Shown here: in pieces, positions 1-8,020 of the stretch
How the letters are laid out: every line of letters starts with the position of its first letter
How positions within the stretch are numbered: position 1 is the first letter of the stretch
Assembly: GCF_010435915.1 (NCBI RefSeq)
Contig: NZ_JAAFZH010000001.1
Coordinates: forward strand, 806,001-870,000
DNA: 64,000 nt
Reading direction: 5' to 3'
Source of the DNA: Spirosoma terrae
GTDB lineage: Bacteria; Bacteroidota; Bacteroidia; Cytophagales; Spirosomataceae
Translations under genes and position numbers: made by a program
The notes under the pieces: model-generated
What the model saw: the letters and a program-made list of their open reading frames with translations, nothing else
Databases searched by the model: none
Told to the model about the DNA's origin: nothing

Positions 1-50
1 AATCCAAGTAACACGATGTAGGATGTTAGCTGGAAAAAAGCTATTTCCAT
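1..50 (-). CDS. Start of an unidentified membrane-like protein (truncated by window edge)
   Basis: On the minus strand an ATG at 48-50 opens a frame that runs off the window edge and reads MEIAFFQLTSYIVLG. This is hydrophobic and would suit the first membrane segment of an inner-membrane protein. It lies downstream of the glycosyltransferase gene on the same strand, where such loci often have polysaccharide or lipid-carrier membrane genes. Only about 16 codons are visible, so no family can be named, and the frame may be fortuitous. Confidence 0.3.
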   Translation of the reverse strand, partial: MEIAFFQLTSYIVLLG

Positions 51-168
51 ACACAAAGGAAACCGCTATAAATCCGACGTACTTCCTACTTTCATACGGT
101 ACGGCATAAGCCTCTGGCTTAGATTAAGCAGGAAGAGGCCAATAACAGAATCAGTGAATGTACTTATA

Positions 169-909
169 TTAGTTAAGTATCTTCCAGTGAATTATTTTCA
201 ATTTTGTCAAATAATATAATAATGACGTGCGTAAAACACCCAAGCCATAGACAGCGCTACGTCGGAAGTTGATGGACGACGCTTCGTCAAAATACTTTGT
301 GGGGCAGGTGACTTCGCCGATCTCGTAGCCTTTATAAAAAATCTGGGCAATCATCTCGTTGTCGAAAATGAAATCATTGGAATTATTCGTTAAGTCTATA
401 CTACGAAGAACCTCCCCCGAGAAAGCCCGATAGCCTGTATGATATTCTGATAATTTCTGGTTCATTAGTAGGTTTTGCGAAAAGGTCAGAAACCGATTGG
501 CAATATATTTATACAGAGGCATTCCACCTTTCAACGCACCCTTGCCTAAAATTCGGGACGCAAACACAACTGGGTACAGTTCGTTGCCGATAATCGAAAT
601 TATAGCTGGTAAAAGAAGAGGAGTATATTGGTAGTCAGGATGCAACATAATGACAATATCAGCTTCCAGATCAATCGCTTTGGCGTAGCAGGTTTTCTGA
701 TTGCCGCCATAGCCAATGTTTTTATTGTGCCGAATGATATGTTTTATACCCAAATTACGAGCTATTTCGATTGTATTATCCGGGCTGGCATCATCGACAA
801 GAATAACCTCATCTACTAAATCAAAAGGAATTTCTCGGTACGTACGTTCGAGCGTTAAGGCCGCTCGGTAAGCCGGCATCACCACAATAACTTTTTTGTT
901 GTTAAACAT
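169..909 (-). CDS. Glycosyltransferase family 2 (dolichol-phosphate mannosyltransferase-like)
   Basis: A GT-A fold glycosyltransferase of 246 residues. The N-terminus shows the family pattern VIVVMPAYRA, then VDDASPDNT with the nucleotide-binding Asp pair at residues 39-40, and HPDYQY around 90-95 in the place of the DXD metal site. FDNEMIAQ further on matches the acceptor-side acidic motif. The protein is soluble and has no C-terminal membrane pair, as in short DPM1-like enzymes that transfer a sugar from a nucleotide sugar to a polyprenyl phosphate. A predicted membrane glycosyltransferase-type gene lies upstream on the same strand after a 330-base gap. Acceptor and sugar cannot be read from the sequence. 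Confidence 0.85.
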   Translation of the reverse strand: MFNNKKVIVVMPAYRAALTLERTYREIPFDLVDEVILVDDASPDNTIEIARNLGIKHIIRHNKNIGYGGNQKTCYAKAIDLEADIVIMLHPDYQYTPLLLPAIISIIGNELYPVVFASRILGKGALKGGMPLYKYIANRFLTFSQNLLMNQKLSEYHTGYRAFSGEVLRSIDLTNNSNDFIFDNEMIAQIFYKGYEIGEVTCPTKYFDEASSINFRRSAVYGLGVLRTSLLYYLTKLKIIHWKILN

Positions 910-1239
910 AGAAATTGGTAAAAGTGGACATGGGCTAAATCATTGCCCGCATGTGCAAACTGATTGAAGAGAAATAGTTAATGATTCAGTAACAGATTGG
1001 CTATTTCGACTAGTATTCGTCAAGCATCTGCTCTATGTTCGTACTAATTGATGCACCTCCCTGAATTTGGCTAAGGGTTTTTAGCCTAAACGTAGATGGC
1101 GATTGTTGGCTTGGTCAGTTATCGTCTCTAGTATCAGTGTTGTAACATGTACAATCAAGGTGGCTTTGTTGAACTCAGCTTGATCAGGTAATTAAGATTG
1201 CTAGTCATAGTACGTTTACCCGCTTACTGCTATCTTGGG
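910..1239. other. Intergenic gap, no gene seen
   Basis: This 330-base stretch between two minus-strand genes has no convincing reading frame on either strand. A small hairpin (GGCTAA, loop of six, TTAGCC) lies at 1069-1086. It could end transcription of the upstream membrane gene, but it has only a weak T-run. The word TTCAACAAAGCC on the minus strand near 1160-1176 resembles ends of some insertion sequences, but there is no transposase or second terminus to support that. Confidence 0.4.
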
Positions 1240-2817
1240 TTATTGGGATATGGGCCGCAACGCTTCGTTGACGTAAGGCGCAAAGGATGGCGTAAAAAAA
1301 ATAGTATACGTATGTAGCTGAATCGATCGATAAGGGTGCTTCATAACTCGCGGTAATTGCTCGCTAAGATTCTGAAAATCATCATTGGGGATAATGGATA
1401 AATCGGCATTCTCCCACTGATTTTCGGTCGGCCAGATGGTATAGTGTTTGTGGAAAAATGGAATTAGAAAATCAAATACAAACACATTGGAATGGGCGGG
1501 TATACTTTCTGCCAGTTTCTTGATAACTGCTACATCGAAAGAAGGTAGCAGCGGTTCTTTAGCCGGGTCGATGTGATGCCGAAGTAGCGTTCGCGCTATA
1601 GAGATGAGATGAAAATCGGGGCGGACATACTGAACAATCGGTAACTGAATGAACAGTAAGCAAAACCCGATCACTGTCGGCTTCCAAGCTAAGATGGCTG
1701 TTTTTCCAGCCCCAAAAAACGTCCAAAATGCTAGTATGTACGTAAACGAAAAGGCGTAGACCAGCACAAAACGAGGGGGCCAGGTTAAGGACACCAGATC
1801 GAAAAAGGCGTTAGTGCCGTAGTACGTAGCTCCCTGCACCCAGTTGGAAAGCAGCAGTGCTAGCTGCGCAATCACATAGATTAATAGCACGCTCCGGCTC
1901 TGGCGCCACTTTACCTGATAAAGCCCGTAGAGCAGCATACCCACTGAAGGTAATAGCAGCAGGGCCGTTAAGAAGAGAAGCTTCAGGTTTTTGAGAATAA
2001 ACCTACGTTCGCGCATGCCTGCCGCAATAACATCCAGCGCTTGTTGTAGCCGGGGCTCTGGTTCATAAGCGTGGTTTTTATACGATAGGAAGGCCATCCC
2101 CGTGATAAAAACAATCGCCCAGCCACCCAGAACAAGCCAGAAACGCTGCTGAGTCAGCACGCCAAAAATGTTTCTTGTTCGATCGGCATGCAGATATTGA
2201 ATACTCAAAAACGCCAGGTGAATAGATCCCGCCAATAGAGCTCCATCTTCTTTCACCAACACCATGAGTGCCGCCGTTATCCAGAACCAGCGGCACTCAT
2301 GGATAAGCAGCGTCAAGATAAACAGTATAGAAAGCGGCAAATAGGTCAGTTCGGGATGCCAGCCGATGCCGGGATGGTCATTGAACCAGAACCAGATGGG
2401 ACCAACAAGTAGAACTAGCAAAAACAACCAGCCTACCCAAGCTCTTGCTCTGTGACTGAGGTACTGCAACATCAGGCTGTAGCTAACGATTGAAAGTCCC
2501 GTTTGAACAATAAAAGCACCGTAAGCTCCGCATATGTAAATTATGGGGCCCCACAGCAGCATTAGATAGTTATTATGAATCCGGTCGCTGTAGCCCCAGA
2601 CATTTTCGTACAGTAAGGGCCGGCCGTTTATCCAACTGCGGGAAGATTGCAGGAAGATATACATGTCGTTGAAAGTATAATAGAGGCCCTGAAAGCGAAT
2701 AATTTTGAAGTAGAAAAATAGGAGTAAAAGTAGGCTGCTGATAGCCACCAGTATCGTCCATCTTGTTTGCATGAGTTGAGTAAGATCTGGTCCTAAAAGC
2801 CCAGACACAGAATTCAA
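1240..2817 (-). CDS. DUF2079-like polytopic membrane protein (possible GT-C glycosyltransferase)
   Basis: A 525-residue protein with about ten membrane segments. After a first membrane helix near 20-40, the loop YYTFNDMYIFLQSSRSWING and the later YENVWGYSDRIHNNYL and HPGIGWHPELTYLP resemble the DUF2079 family, where the first periplasmic loop carries acidic and His residues as in lipid-linked-sugar glycosyltransferases. The C-terminal 100 residues are soluble. The start is uncertain: a Met at residue 16 (MQTRWT) gives a more usual N-terminus. The neighbouring GT2 gene fits a role in decorating lipids or polysaccharides, but this is inference. Confidence 0.6.
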   Translation of the reverse strand: MNSVSGLLGPDLTQLMQTRWTILVAISSLLLLLFFYFKIIRFQGLYYTFNDMYIFLQSSRSWINGRPLLYENVWGYSDRIHNNYLMLLWGPIIYICGAYGAFIVQTGLSIVSYSLMLQYLSHRARAWVGWLFLLVLLVGPIWFWFNDHPGIGWHPELTYLPLSILFILTLLIHECRWFWITAALMVLVKEDGALLAGSIHLAFLSIQYLHADRTRNIFGVLTQQRFWLVLGGWAIVFITGMAFLSYKNHAYEPEPRLQQALDVIAAGMRERRFILKNLKLLFLTALLLLPSVGMLLYGLYQVKWRQSRSVLLIYVIAQLALLLSNWVQGATYYGTNAFFDLVSLTWPPRFVLVYAFSFTYILAFWTFFGAGKTAILAWKPTVIGFCLLFIQLPIVQYVRPDFHLISIARTLLRHHIDPAKEPLLPSFDVAVIKKLAESIPAHSNVFVFDFLIPFFHKHYTIWPTENQWENADLSIIPNDDFQNLSEQLPRVMKHPYRSIQLHTYTIFFTPSFAPYVNEALRPISQ

Positions 2818-3017
2818 TAACTTTGTGCTCTCTATTGGGAATTTCGATGCTACAGGCTATCGCTAGGGAGCCTATGCGGTATCATAATAGGAAATAGATA
2901 CCCATAACGTAGTATTTATCGGCACTCTTGATTCGCGGGCTAATTCCTCGACTATATGCCTATTTACTTCAGGAATGGGATGTGTAGGCGGATTTTTTTA
3001 TAGTCAATTATACAAGA

Positions 3018-3126
3018 GTGAATGAGTTGGTGGGATACCGCCAACCTGGATTTTCGGCGCTGGACCGGCACTACGCCAGTGAGTTATCAGAAAGACTATT
3101 GCATTTCCCGTAAAAAAACAGCCTAA
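3018..3126 (+). pseudogene. Relic of the C-terminus of an AraC-family regulator (frameshifted)
   Basis: The second half of an AraC HTH domain can be read in two frames. VNELVGY comes from 3018-3038, and after a +1 shift DTANLDFRRWTGTTPVSYQK runs from 3034 and ends at a TAA at 3124-3126. The pattern GY-x-DTANF-x-RAFRRWTG-x-TP-x-x-Y is the usual end of AraC proteins, so this looks like the tail of a deleted and frameshifted gene. Nothing upstream (2818-3017) continues the family. The last bases overlap the fadB terminator hairpin. Short matches can mislead, so confidence is moderate. Confidence 0.4.
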
Positions 3127-3149
3127 TAACGATACGTATCAGGCTGTTT
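3112..3149 (-). terminator. Intrinsic terminator of fadA-fadB
   Basis: On the minus strand, just after the fadB stop, the stem AAACAGCCT / AGGCTGTTT closes a 20-base loop and runs into a T-tract (AAAAAAA at 3112-3118 on the plus strand). It is positioned to end the fadAB transcript. Confidence 0.75.
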
Positions 3150-3162
3150 GGAGAAAGTGTTG

Positions 3163-5310
3163 TTATACGGCTTGCTGTTGCGCTGCCTGCTCTCTTAGCC
3201 TAGCGGTCGGGCGAAAACGTTCTCCATACTGATTGGCGAGCCGGTCGCAGGTGTTAACGAACGTATCGACTCCCACAAAATCGATGAACGATAAAGCACC
3301 GCCCGTATAGGCTGGAAATCCCCAACCCAGTATGGAACCAAGGTCGGCATCTAGTTTGGTACGGACAACATTTTCTTCAAAACAACGTACCGCTTCGATT
3401 GCCTGCCGATACAAAAGCCTTGTTTTGACTTCATCGAGCGATGGTTGCTGCGGAGCCAGCGGGAACAAATCAGACAGACCTGACCATAATTTTTTGCTTT
3501 TATCGGCTCCATATTCGTAAAAACCTGCTTTCGCTTTTTTACCAGCTCGACCTAGCTCGACCAGCTTTTTGGCTACCTGATAGCTGGTGTCGTCTTCTCG
3601 TATGGCTCCGTCCTGAATACCTTGCCCGGCAATCTTGTACACCAGATCCAGCGCCACTTCATCGGTAACGGCCAGTGGCCCAACGGGCATACCAGCATCT
3701 TTTCCAGCATTTTCAATCAGTACTGGATTAATGCCTTCTTTCAGGAGTTCCATGCCCTCGCCCGAATACGTACCGAAGCAACGCGACGTATAAAAGCCGC
3801 GCGAGTCGTTAACCACAATCGGGGTTTTACGAATCTTACGCGTGTAATCGATGGCAACGGCCAGGGCATAATCGGACGTTTGCTTACCCACGATGATTTC
3901 CACAAGCATCATCTTGTCGACGGGCGAGAAAAAATGAATGCCGATGAAACGATCTGATTTCGCCGACGCCTGTGCCAGACCGCTGATTGGTAACGTCGAC
4001 GTATTGGAGGCAAAAACGCCCTGTTCGGCCAGAAAAGGTTCTGCTTCCTGCGTAACCGTGGCTTTTAGCTCGCGATTTTCGAATACAGCTTCAATAATCA
4101 GGTCGCAACCGTCCAGGTCTTGAGCGCTGGTCGTTAGCTTAATGAGCGATAAAATTCCGTCCGCTTTTTGCGGATCGAGTTTGCCGCGCTCCACGCTCTT
4201 CTGAAGCAGACTACGGGAGTACTCTTTTCCTTTTTCGGCGGCTTCAATCGATACGTCTTTCAGGATCACATCGATGCCTGCCTGAGCCGATACGTAGGCG
4301 ATACCTGCTCCCATCATACCGGCGCCCAGAACGCCGAGTTTCTTTACCTCCGTTTTGGGGATATCCTTCGGTCGACTGGCTCCTTTGTTAGCCTCGTTCA
4401 TACCCAGAAACATGGTCTGAATAAGATTTTTGGCCACTTTCGACGTAGCGACTTTTACAAAATGACGCGCTTCGATCGATAAAGCCCGGTCGATATTCAC
4501 CTGCAATCCTTCGTAGACGCAGGCCATAATCTCAAGCGGAGCCGGGTAGTTACCCTTGGTCTTATCCATCATCATGGCCGTGCCTACGCCAAAAGTCTGC
4601 GCTCCGACCGCGCTTTGCACGTTGCCACCCGGAACCTTGACATTATCCTTCCCGACAATCTTGCCAGTTTTACGGTCTACTTCATCCCAGGGCTTGATCG
4701 GTTTCGGATTGGCTTCGATCCAGGCGCGAGCTTTCGCCATCATCTCGTCTGGGGTATCGGCTATGTCGTCGATCATACCCAGGCTTTTTGCTTCCTGAAC
4801 GCCTACTTTTTTGCCTTCCAGAATGAGCGGTAAAGCCACCTGGATACCAAGCATACGGGGTAAGCGCTGGGTTCCGCCTGCGCCGGGTAGTAGCCCAATG
4901 GTTACCTCAACCAGCCCGATGGCTGTTTTTGGATTAGCCAAAGCAATGCGGTGATGGCAGGCCAGACAAATCTCGTAGCCGCCCCCGAGCGCGGTACCAT
5001 TGATGGCCGCAACGGTCGGTTTCCCTGAGGTTTCGATACGTCGGAAAACCCGGTTTAGCTCCGACGATACCTTTAGCATATCGGTCGGATCTTTATCGTT
5101 ATTCCGAAGAATCATTTTCAGATCGGCACCCGCCACGAATTCGGGTTTGGCCGACGTAATGATGATTCCTTTTACCGAGTCATCGGCAAATGCCTGTTCC
5201 AAAGCCGACTCGAAGGCAGGGATTGAGTCGTCGTTCAATACGTTCATGGGCGACGAGGTCATGGCCCACGTAATAACAGCTATGTGCTGATCGACAGCGT
5301 ATTGTATCAT
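3163..5310 (-). CDS. fadJ: 3-hydroxyacyl-CoA dehydrogenase / enoyl-CoA hydratase (FadB/FadJ type)
   Basis: Bifunctional beta-oxidation enzyme of 715 residues, the length of E. coli FadJ (714). The N-terminal crotonase domain (about 1-190) has the oxyanion-hole pattern and the two catalytic Glu regions in NGTALGGGYEICLACHHRIA and VEVTIGLLPGAGGTQRLPR. The NAD-binding domain begins near 325 with KLGVLGAGMMGAGIAYVS, and IGIHFFSPVDKM holds the dehydrogenase catalytic His. The C-terminal 3HCDH domains are complete. It hydrates trans-2-enoyl-CoA and oxidises the 3-hydroxyacyl-CoA in the cytoplasm. The thiolase gene lies upstream on the same strand, 126 bases away, forming an alpha/beta trifunctional pair. 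Confidence 0.93.
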   Translation of the reverse strand: MIQYAVDQHIAVITWAMTSSPMNVLNDDSIPAFESALEQAFADDSVKGIIITSAKPEFVAGADLKMILRNNDKDPTDMLKVSSELNRVFRRIETSGKPTVAAINGTALGGGYEICLACHHRIALANPKTAIGLVEVTIGLLPGAGGTQRLPRMLGIQVALPLILEGKKVGVQEAKSLGMIDDIADTPDEMMAKARAWIEANPKPIKPWDEVDRKTGKIVGKDNVKVPGGNVQSAVGAQTFGVGTAMMMDKTKGNYPAPLEIMACVYEGLQVNIDRALSIEARHFVKVATSKVAKNLIQTMFLGMNEANKGASRPKDIPKTEVKKLGVLGAGMMGAGIAYVSAQAGIDVILKDVSIEAAEKGKEYSRSLLQKSVERGKLDPQKADGILSLIKLTTSAQDLDGCDLIIEAVFENRELKATVTQEAEPFLAEQGVFASNTSTLPISGLAQASAKSDRFIGIHFFSPVDKMMLVEIIVGKQTSDYALAVAIDYTRKIRKTPIVVNDSRGFYTSRCFGTYSGEGMELLKEGINPVLIENAGKDAGMPVGPLAVTDEVALDLVYKIAGQGIQDGAIREDDTSYQVAKKLVELGRAGKKAKAGFYEYGADKSKKLWSGLSDLFPLAPQQPSLDEVKTRLLYRQAIEAVRCFEENVVRTKLDADLGSILGWGFPAYTGGALSFIDFVGVDTFVNTCDRLANQYGERFRPTARLREQAAQQQAV

Positions 5311-5323
5311 AGTATCTTTTCTT

Positions 5324-5430
5324 AGTTTTCACGGGGCTGCCCATGCAGTTTTCCGTTTAGAGTTTTCACGGGGCCGCCCGAGCAGTGGCTGACGCCAGAT
5401 AATTGCTGATGCGTCAGCCCCTTGAAAACT
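5324..5430. repeat. Nested hairpins and direct repeat between fadA and fadB
   Basis: The 126-base gap holds a direct repeat with a 37-base period: AGTTTTCACGGGG at 5324-5336 and again at 5361-5373, each followed by a similar GCCC..GCAGT stretch. The second copy is also the left arm of an imperfect stem with 5417-5430 (14 positions, 1 mismatch). Inside is a perfect 9-bp stem GGCTGACGC (5387-5395) / GCGTCAGCC (5411-5419). The structure could affect fadA/fadB mRNA processing or be a small decayed palindromic element. Confidence 0.6.
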
Positions 5431-5436
5431 ATAAAC

Positions 5437-6642
5437 TTATAGTAGTTCGAAGATGGTGGCGATGCCCATGCCACCGCCAATGCATAGCGAAGCAAGGCCA
5501 ACCTGCTTACCGCTACGTTCCAGCTCGTCGAGCAACGTAGCAGAAATGATGGCACCCGTCGCGCCAAGCGGATGGCCCAGCGCAATGGAGCCACCATTCA
5601 CATTCAATTTGTTATGATCAACTCCCAGTTCATCCATGTAAAGCAGGGGAATGGCCGCAAAAGCTTCGTTCACTTCGAAAAGATCAATGTCGCTGATGGA
5701 CATTCCGGCGCGTTTAAGCACTTTTTTCGTGGCCGGAATTGGGCCGGTAAGCATAATAGTTGGTTCGGAGCCAACAACGGCGAAGGCTTTGATACGAGCG
5801 CGTGGTTTTAGACCAGTCTTCTCCCCGAATTCCTGACTGCCAATCAGTACGCCAGCGGCACCATCGACAATCTGGGATGAATTTCCAGCGTGATGAACGT
5901 GATTGATTTGCGCGTATTCCGCGTATTTTAACAGAGCCAGTGCATCCAAGCCCATTTGTCCAATGGCTTCGAACGCCGGTTTTAGCTTCGCCAGACTGTC
6001 GACGGTTGTTCCAGGTCGAACGCCTTCGTCGTGGTCCACTAACGTAACGCCCAGCTCATCCTTAAACGGAATAAGCGTTTTATGGAACCGATTCGCAGCC
6101 TGTGCATCGACGGCCCGGCGATACGATTCGGCCGCAAAACGATCGACGTCCGTTCGCGAATAACCGTATTTGGTGGCAATTAAATCGGCTGATATACCCT
6201 GTGGAACAATGTTGTGATGGGCAACAATTTGTGGATTCATGAACAAGGCCCCGCCATCTGACCCCATCGGTACGCGAGACATCGATTCGACACCACCGGC
6301 AATGATCGCATCTACCTGCCCCGACATCACGTAGGCACCAGCCATGTTGATGGCTTCGAGCCCCGACGAGCAGAATCGGTTGAGCTGTACACCCGCCACG
6401 GATTCATGATAACTTGATTCGAGGACAGCTGTGCGGGCGATATCGGCCCCCTGTTCGCCAATAGGTGTTACGCACCCCAGAATAACATCGTCGATGAGGG
6501 ACGTATCGAGCTGGTTCCGGTCTCGAAGTTCGCGAAGAACGCTGGTGAGCAGTTGAATGGGTTGTACCTCGTGCAGCGAACCGTCGCTTTTGCCTCGTCC
6601 ACGAGGTGTTCGGACGGCATCGTAAATGAAAGCCTCTGCCAT
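5437..6642 (-). CDS. fadA: Acetyl-CoA acyltransferase (thiolase)
   Basis: A complete thiolase of 401 residues. The nucleophilic Cys lies in [14 protein letters not shown], the catalytic His in [15 protein letters not shown], and the second Cys in LCIGGGMG near the C-terminus. It cleaves 3-ketoacyl-CoA to acetyl-CoA and a shortened acyl-CoA as the last step of beta-oxidation. It is first in a two-gene minus-strand unit with the FadB/FadJ-type gene, and the pair should form the multienzyme complex. The thiolase family also includes biosynthetic acetoacetyl-CoA thiolases; gene context favours the degradative role. Confidence 0.93.
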   Translation of the reverse strand: MAEAFIYDAVRTPRGRGKSDGSLHEVQPIQLLTSVLRELRDRNQLDTSLIDDVILGCVTPIGEQGADIARTAVLESSYHESVAGVQLNRFCSSGLEAINMAGAYVMSGQVDAIIAGGVESMSRVPMGSDGGALFMNPQIVAHHNIVPQGISADLIATKYGYSRTDVDRFAAESYRRAVDAQAANRFHKTLIPFKDELGVTLVDHDEGVRPGTTVDSLAKLKPAFEAIGQMGLDALALLKYAEYAQINHVHHAGNSSQIVDGAAGVLIGSQEFGEKTGLKPRARIKAFAVVGSEPTIMLTGPIPATKKVLKRAGMSISDIDLFEVNEAFAAIPLLYMDELGVDHNKLNVNGGSIALGHPLGATGAIISATLLDELERSGKQVGLASLCIGGGMGIATIFELL

Positions 6643-6740
6643 ACTTGTCTATTGAAATTAGTATGCATGCATACGGTTTGATCCGTAAAGCTAAAGGCAA
6701 AAGCTGAGGAGTGCAATCGTTTTGAGGTAAAATGATAAAC

Positions 6741-6811
6741 GAGTAGCCCGGACGTCTACGTCCGGGTGAATAAATCAGAGTTTCACCCGGACGTAGACGT
6801 CCAGGCTACTC
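6741..6811. repeat. Long palindrome, dispersed repeat family A
   Basis: Two 30-base arms (6741-6770 and 6782-6811) are inverted copies with one mismatch and an 11-base loop. The core is TAGCCCGGACG / CGTCCGGGTG. A second, more diverged member occurs at 52556-52625. It lies between the Hint-protein gene and fadA, both on the minus strand. There is no T-tract, so it looks like a REP- or MITE-like element more than a plain terminator. Confidence 0.75.
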
Positions 6812-6846
6812 GCTGATACGTCTTCCAGAAAAATGTAAAAATGGGC

Positions 6847-7848
6847 TTACTTATCCAATACCACCGTTTCGCCAATCAGGTAAGCCCCTGATTCGGTCGA
6901 TAGGTTATACACCTGTTTTACGGAACGGCCTGCTGCTTCGGTGCGAACGACTTTATAAGCAGCTAGGCTGTTGGTCGTTGCATCATAGCGATACAAAACT
7001 TCACCCGCTTTTACGTCGCCCAGGGCCTTACGGCCGGTAGCCGTCAACACAGGGTGGTTTTTGGTAGCTTCGAGTAAAACCGGCGCGGTTAGGCCATTCC
7101 GATGATCAGCGGTCAACTCATTTGTAGAAGAAAGCCATACGCCAGCCAGCGTAAACTCGCCAGCATGAGCATCCACTTTGTTGACCCGTGTTGGCACCAG
7201 CGATTTTGTTTGGGCACTATATCCCATCACTACATCGCCCTTGTTGATGGCGCTGATGGCTTTCGACGAACCATCGGCCAGCGTAACAGGCGCGTCGGGA
7301 GCAAAACAGAAGTTATATTCTTCTTTTTTCTTATCACCGCCTTCGTCCGATTTACCGGCACCACCGGCTAGCAGGCCAGCCATTTCGCGGGATAAAACAA
7401 ATGTCAGGGTCGACATCAGACCGGGTTCTTTTTCGCCAACGTACTTAAGATCATCAATGTAAGCATCCCAGGCCTTCCGGTCGGCCGATGCACCCGGAAT
7501 AACGAACGGTTTGATGTCGTTGGTTTTGCCGTTCTGATAAATAGCCAGCAGTCCTAATTCTTTGGTGTCTTCGGCCGTAAATACTTTGTAGAGATAAATT
7601 TTACGAGTGATTCCGTCGCTGTACGTAAAGACGTAAGCAGGCCGTTCTTCGTAGCGGTCCAGAATAAAGCCACCCGATTTGAAGTAAGTGTCTTTATCCA
7701 AATTTGCGACTTTAATGGCTTTGATGGCCTTGAGCTGGTCAAGGGTCATGCTGGCGGATGCCGTTTGCGCCCAGACGCGCTGACTCAGCAATTGGGTAGC
7801 AACCGCGCAACAGAGAAAGAGGAGTACAGACAGGAAGTTATTTTTCAT
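6847..7848 (-). CDS. Secreted protein with C-terminal Hint (intein-like) domain
   Basis: A 333-residue protein. A signal peptide (1-28, cut after VWAQ) leads to a lineage-specific N-terminal domain (about 35-165) and a charged linker. A Hint domain then starts at Cys181 in NFCFAPDAPVTLADGSS. Typical Hint blocks follow: KGDVVMGY, then LTADHRNG and ATKNHPVLTATG (the TxxH block), then VYNLSTESGAYLIGETVVLDK at the very end. There is no terminal His-Asn and no C-extein, as in bacterial intein-like and pretoxin Hint domains that self-cleave or attach the N-terminal part to another nucleophile. The role is inference; the domain assignment is firm. Confidence 0.75.
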   Translation of the reverse strand: MKNNFLSVLLFLCCAVATQLLSQRVWAQTASASMTLDQLKAIKAIKVANLDKDTYFKSGGFILDRYEERPAYVFTYSDGITRKIYLYKVFTAEDTKELGLLAIYQNGKTNDIKPFVIPGASADRKAWDAYIDDLKYVGEKEPGLMSTLTFVLSREMAGLLAGGAGKSDEGGDKKKEEYNFCFAPDAPVTLADGSSKAISAINKGDVVMGYSAQTKSLVPTRVNKVDAHAGEFTLAGVWLSSTNELTADHRNGLTAPVLLEATKNHPVLTATGRKALGDVKAGEVLYRYDATTNSLAAYKVVRTEAAGRSVKQVYNLSTESGAYLIGETVVLDK

Positions 7849-8020
7849 CGTTTCTTTTCAGGTTGGATTCGAGTTAATCAATAGAACACGGATTCGTAGG
7901 ATGCTTATGATTATAGAGTTATTTGTAAAAGACCTTTTTGAGGCATTTTCTGCCTGACAGAAGACAACTTCATAATCATACGTATCATAATGATCAGCGT
8001 TCTATCGTGCGTAAAAAAAG

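Noticed and set aside
1150-1180. Insertion sequence end
   Set aside because: Only a 12-base resemblance; no transposase, second end or target duplication.
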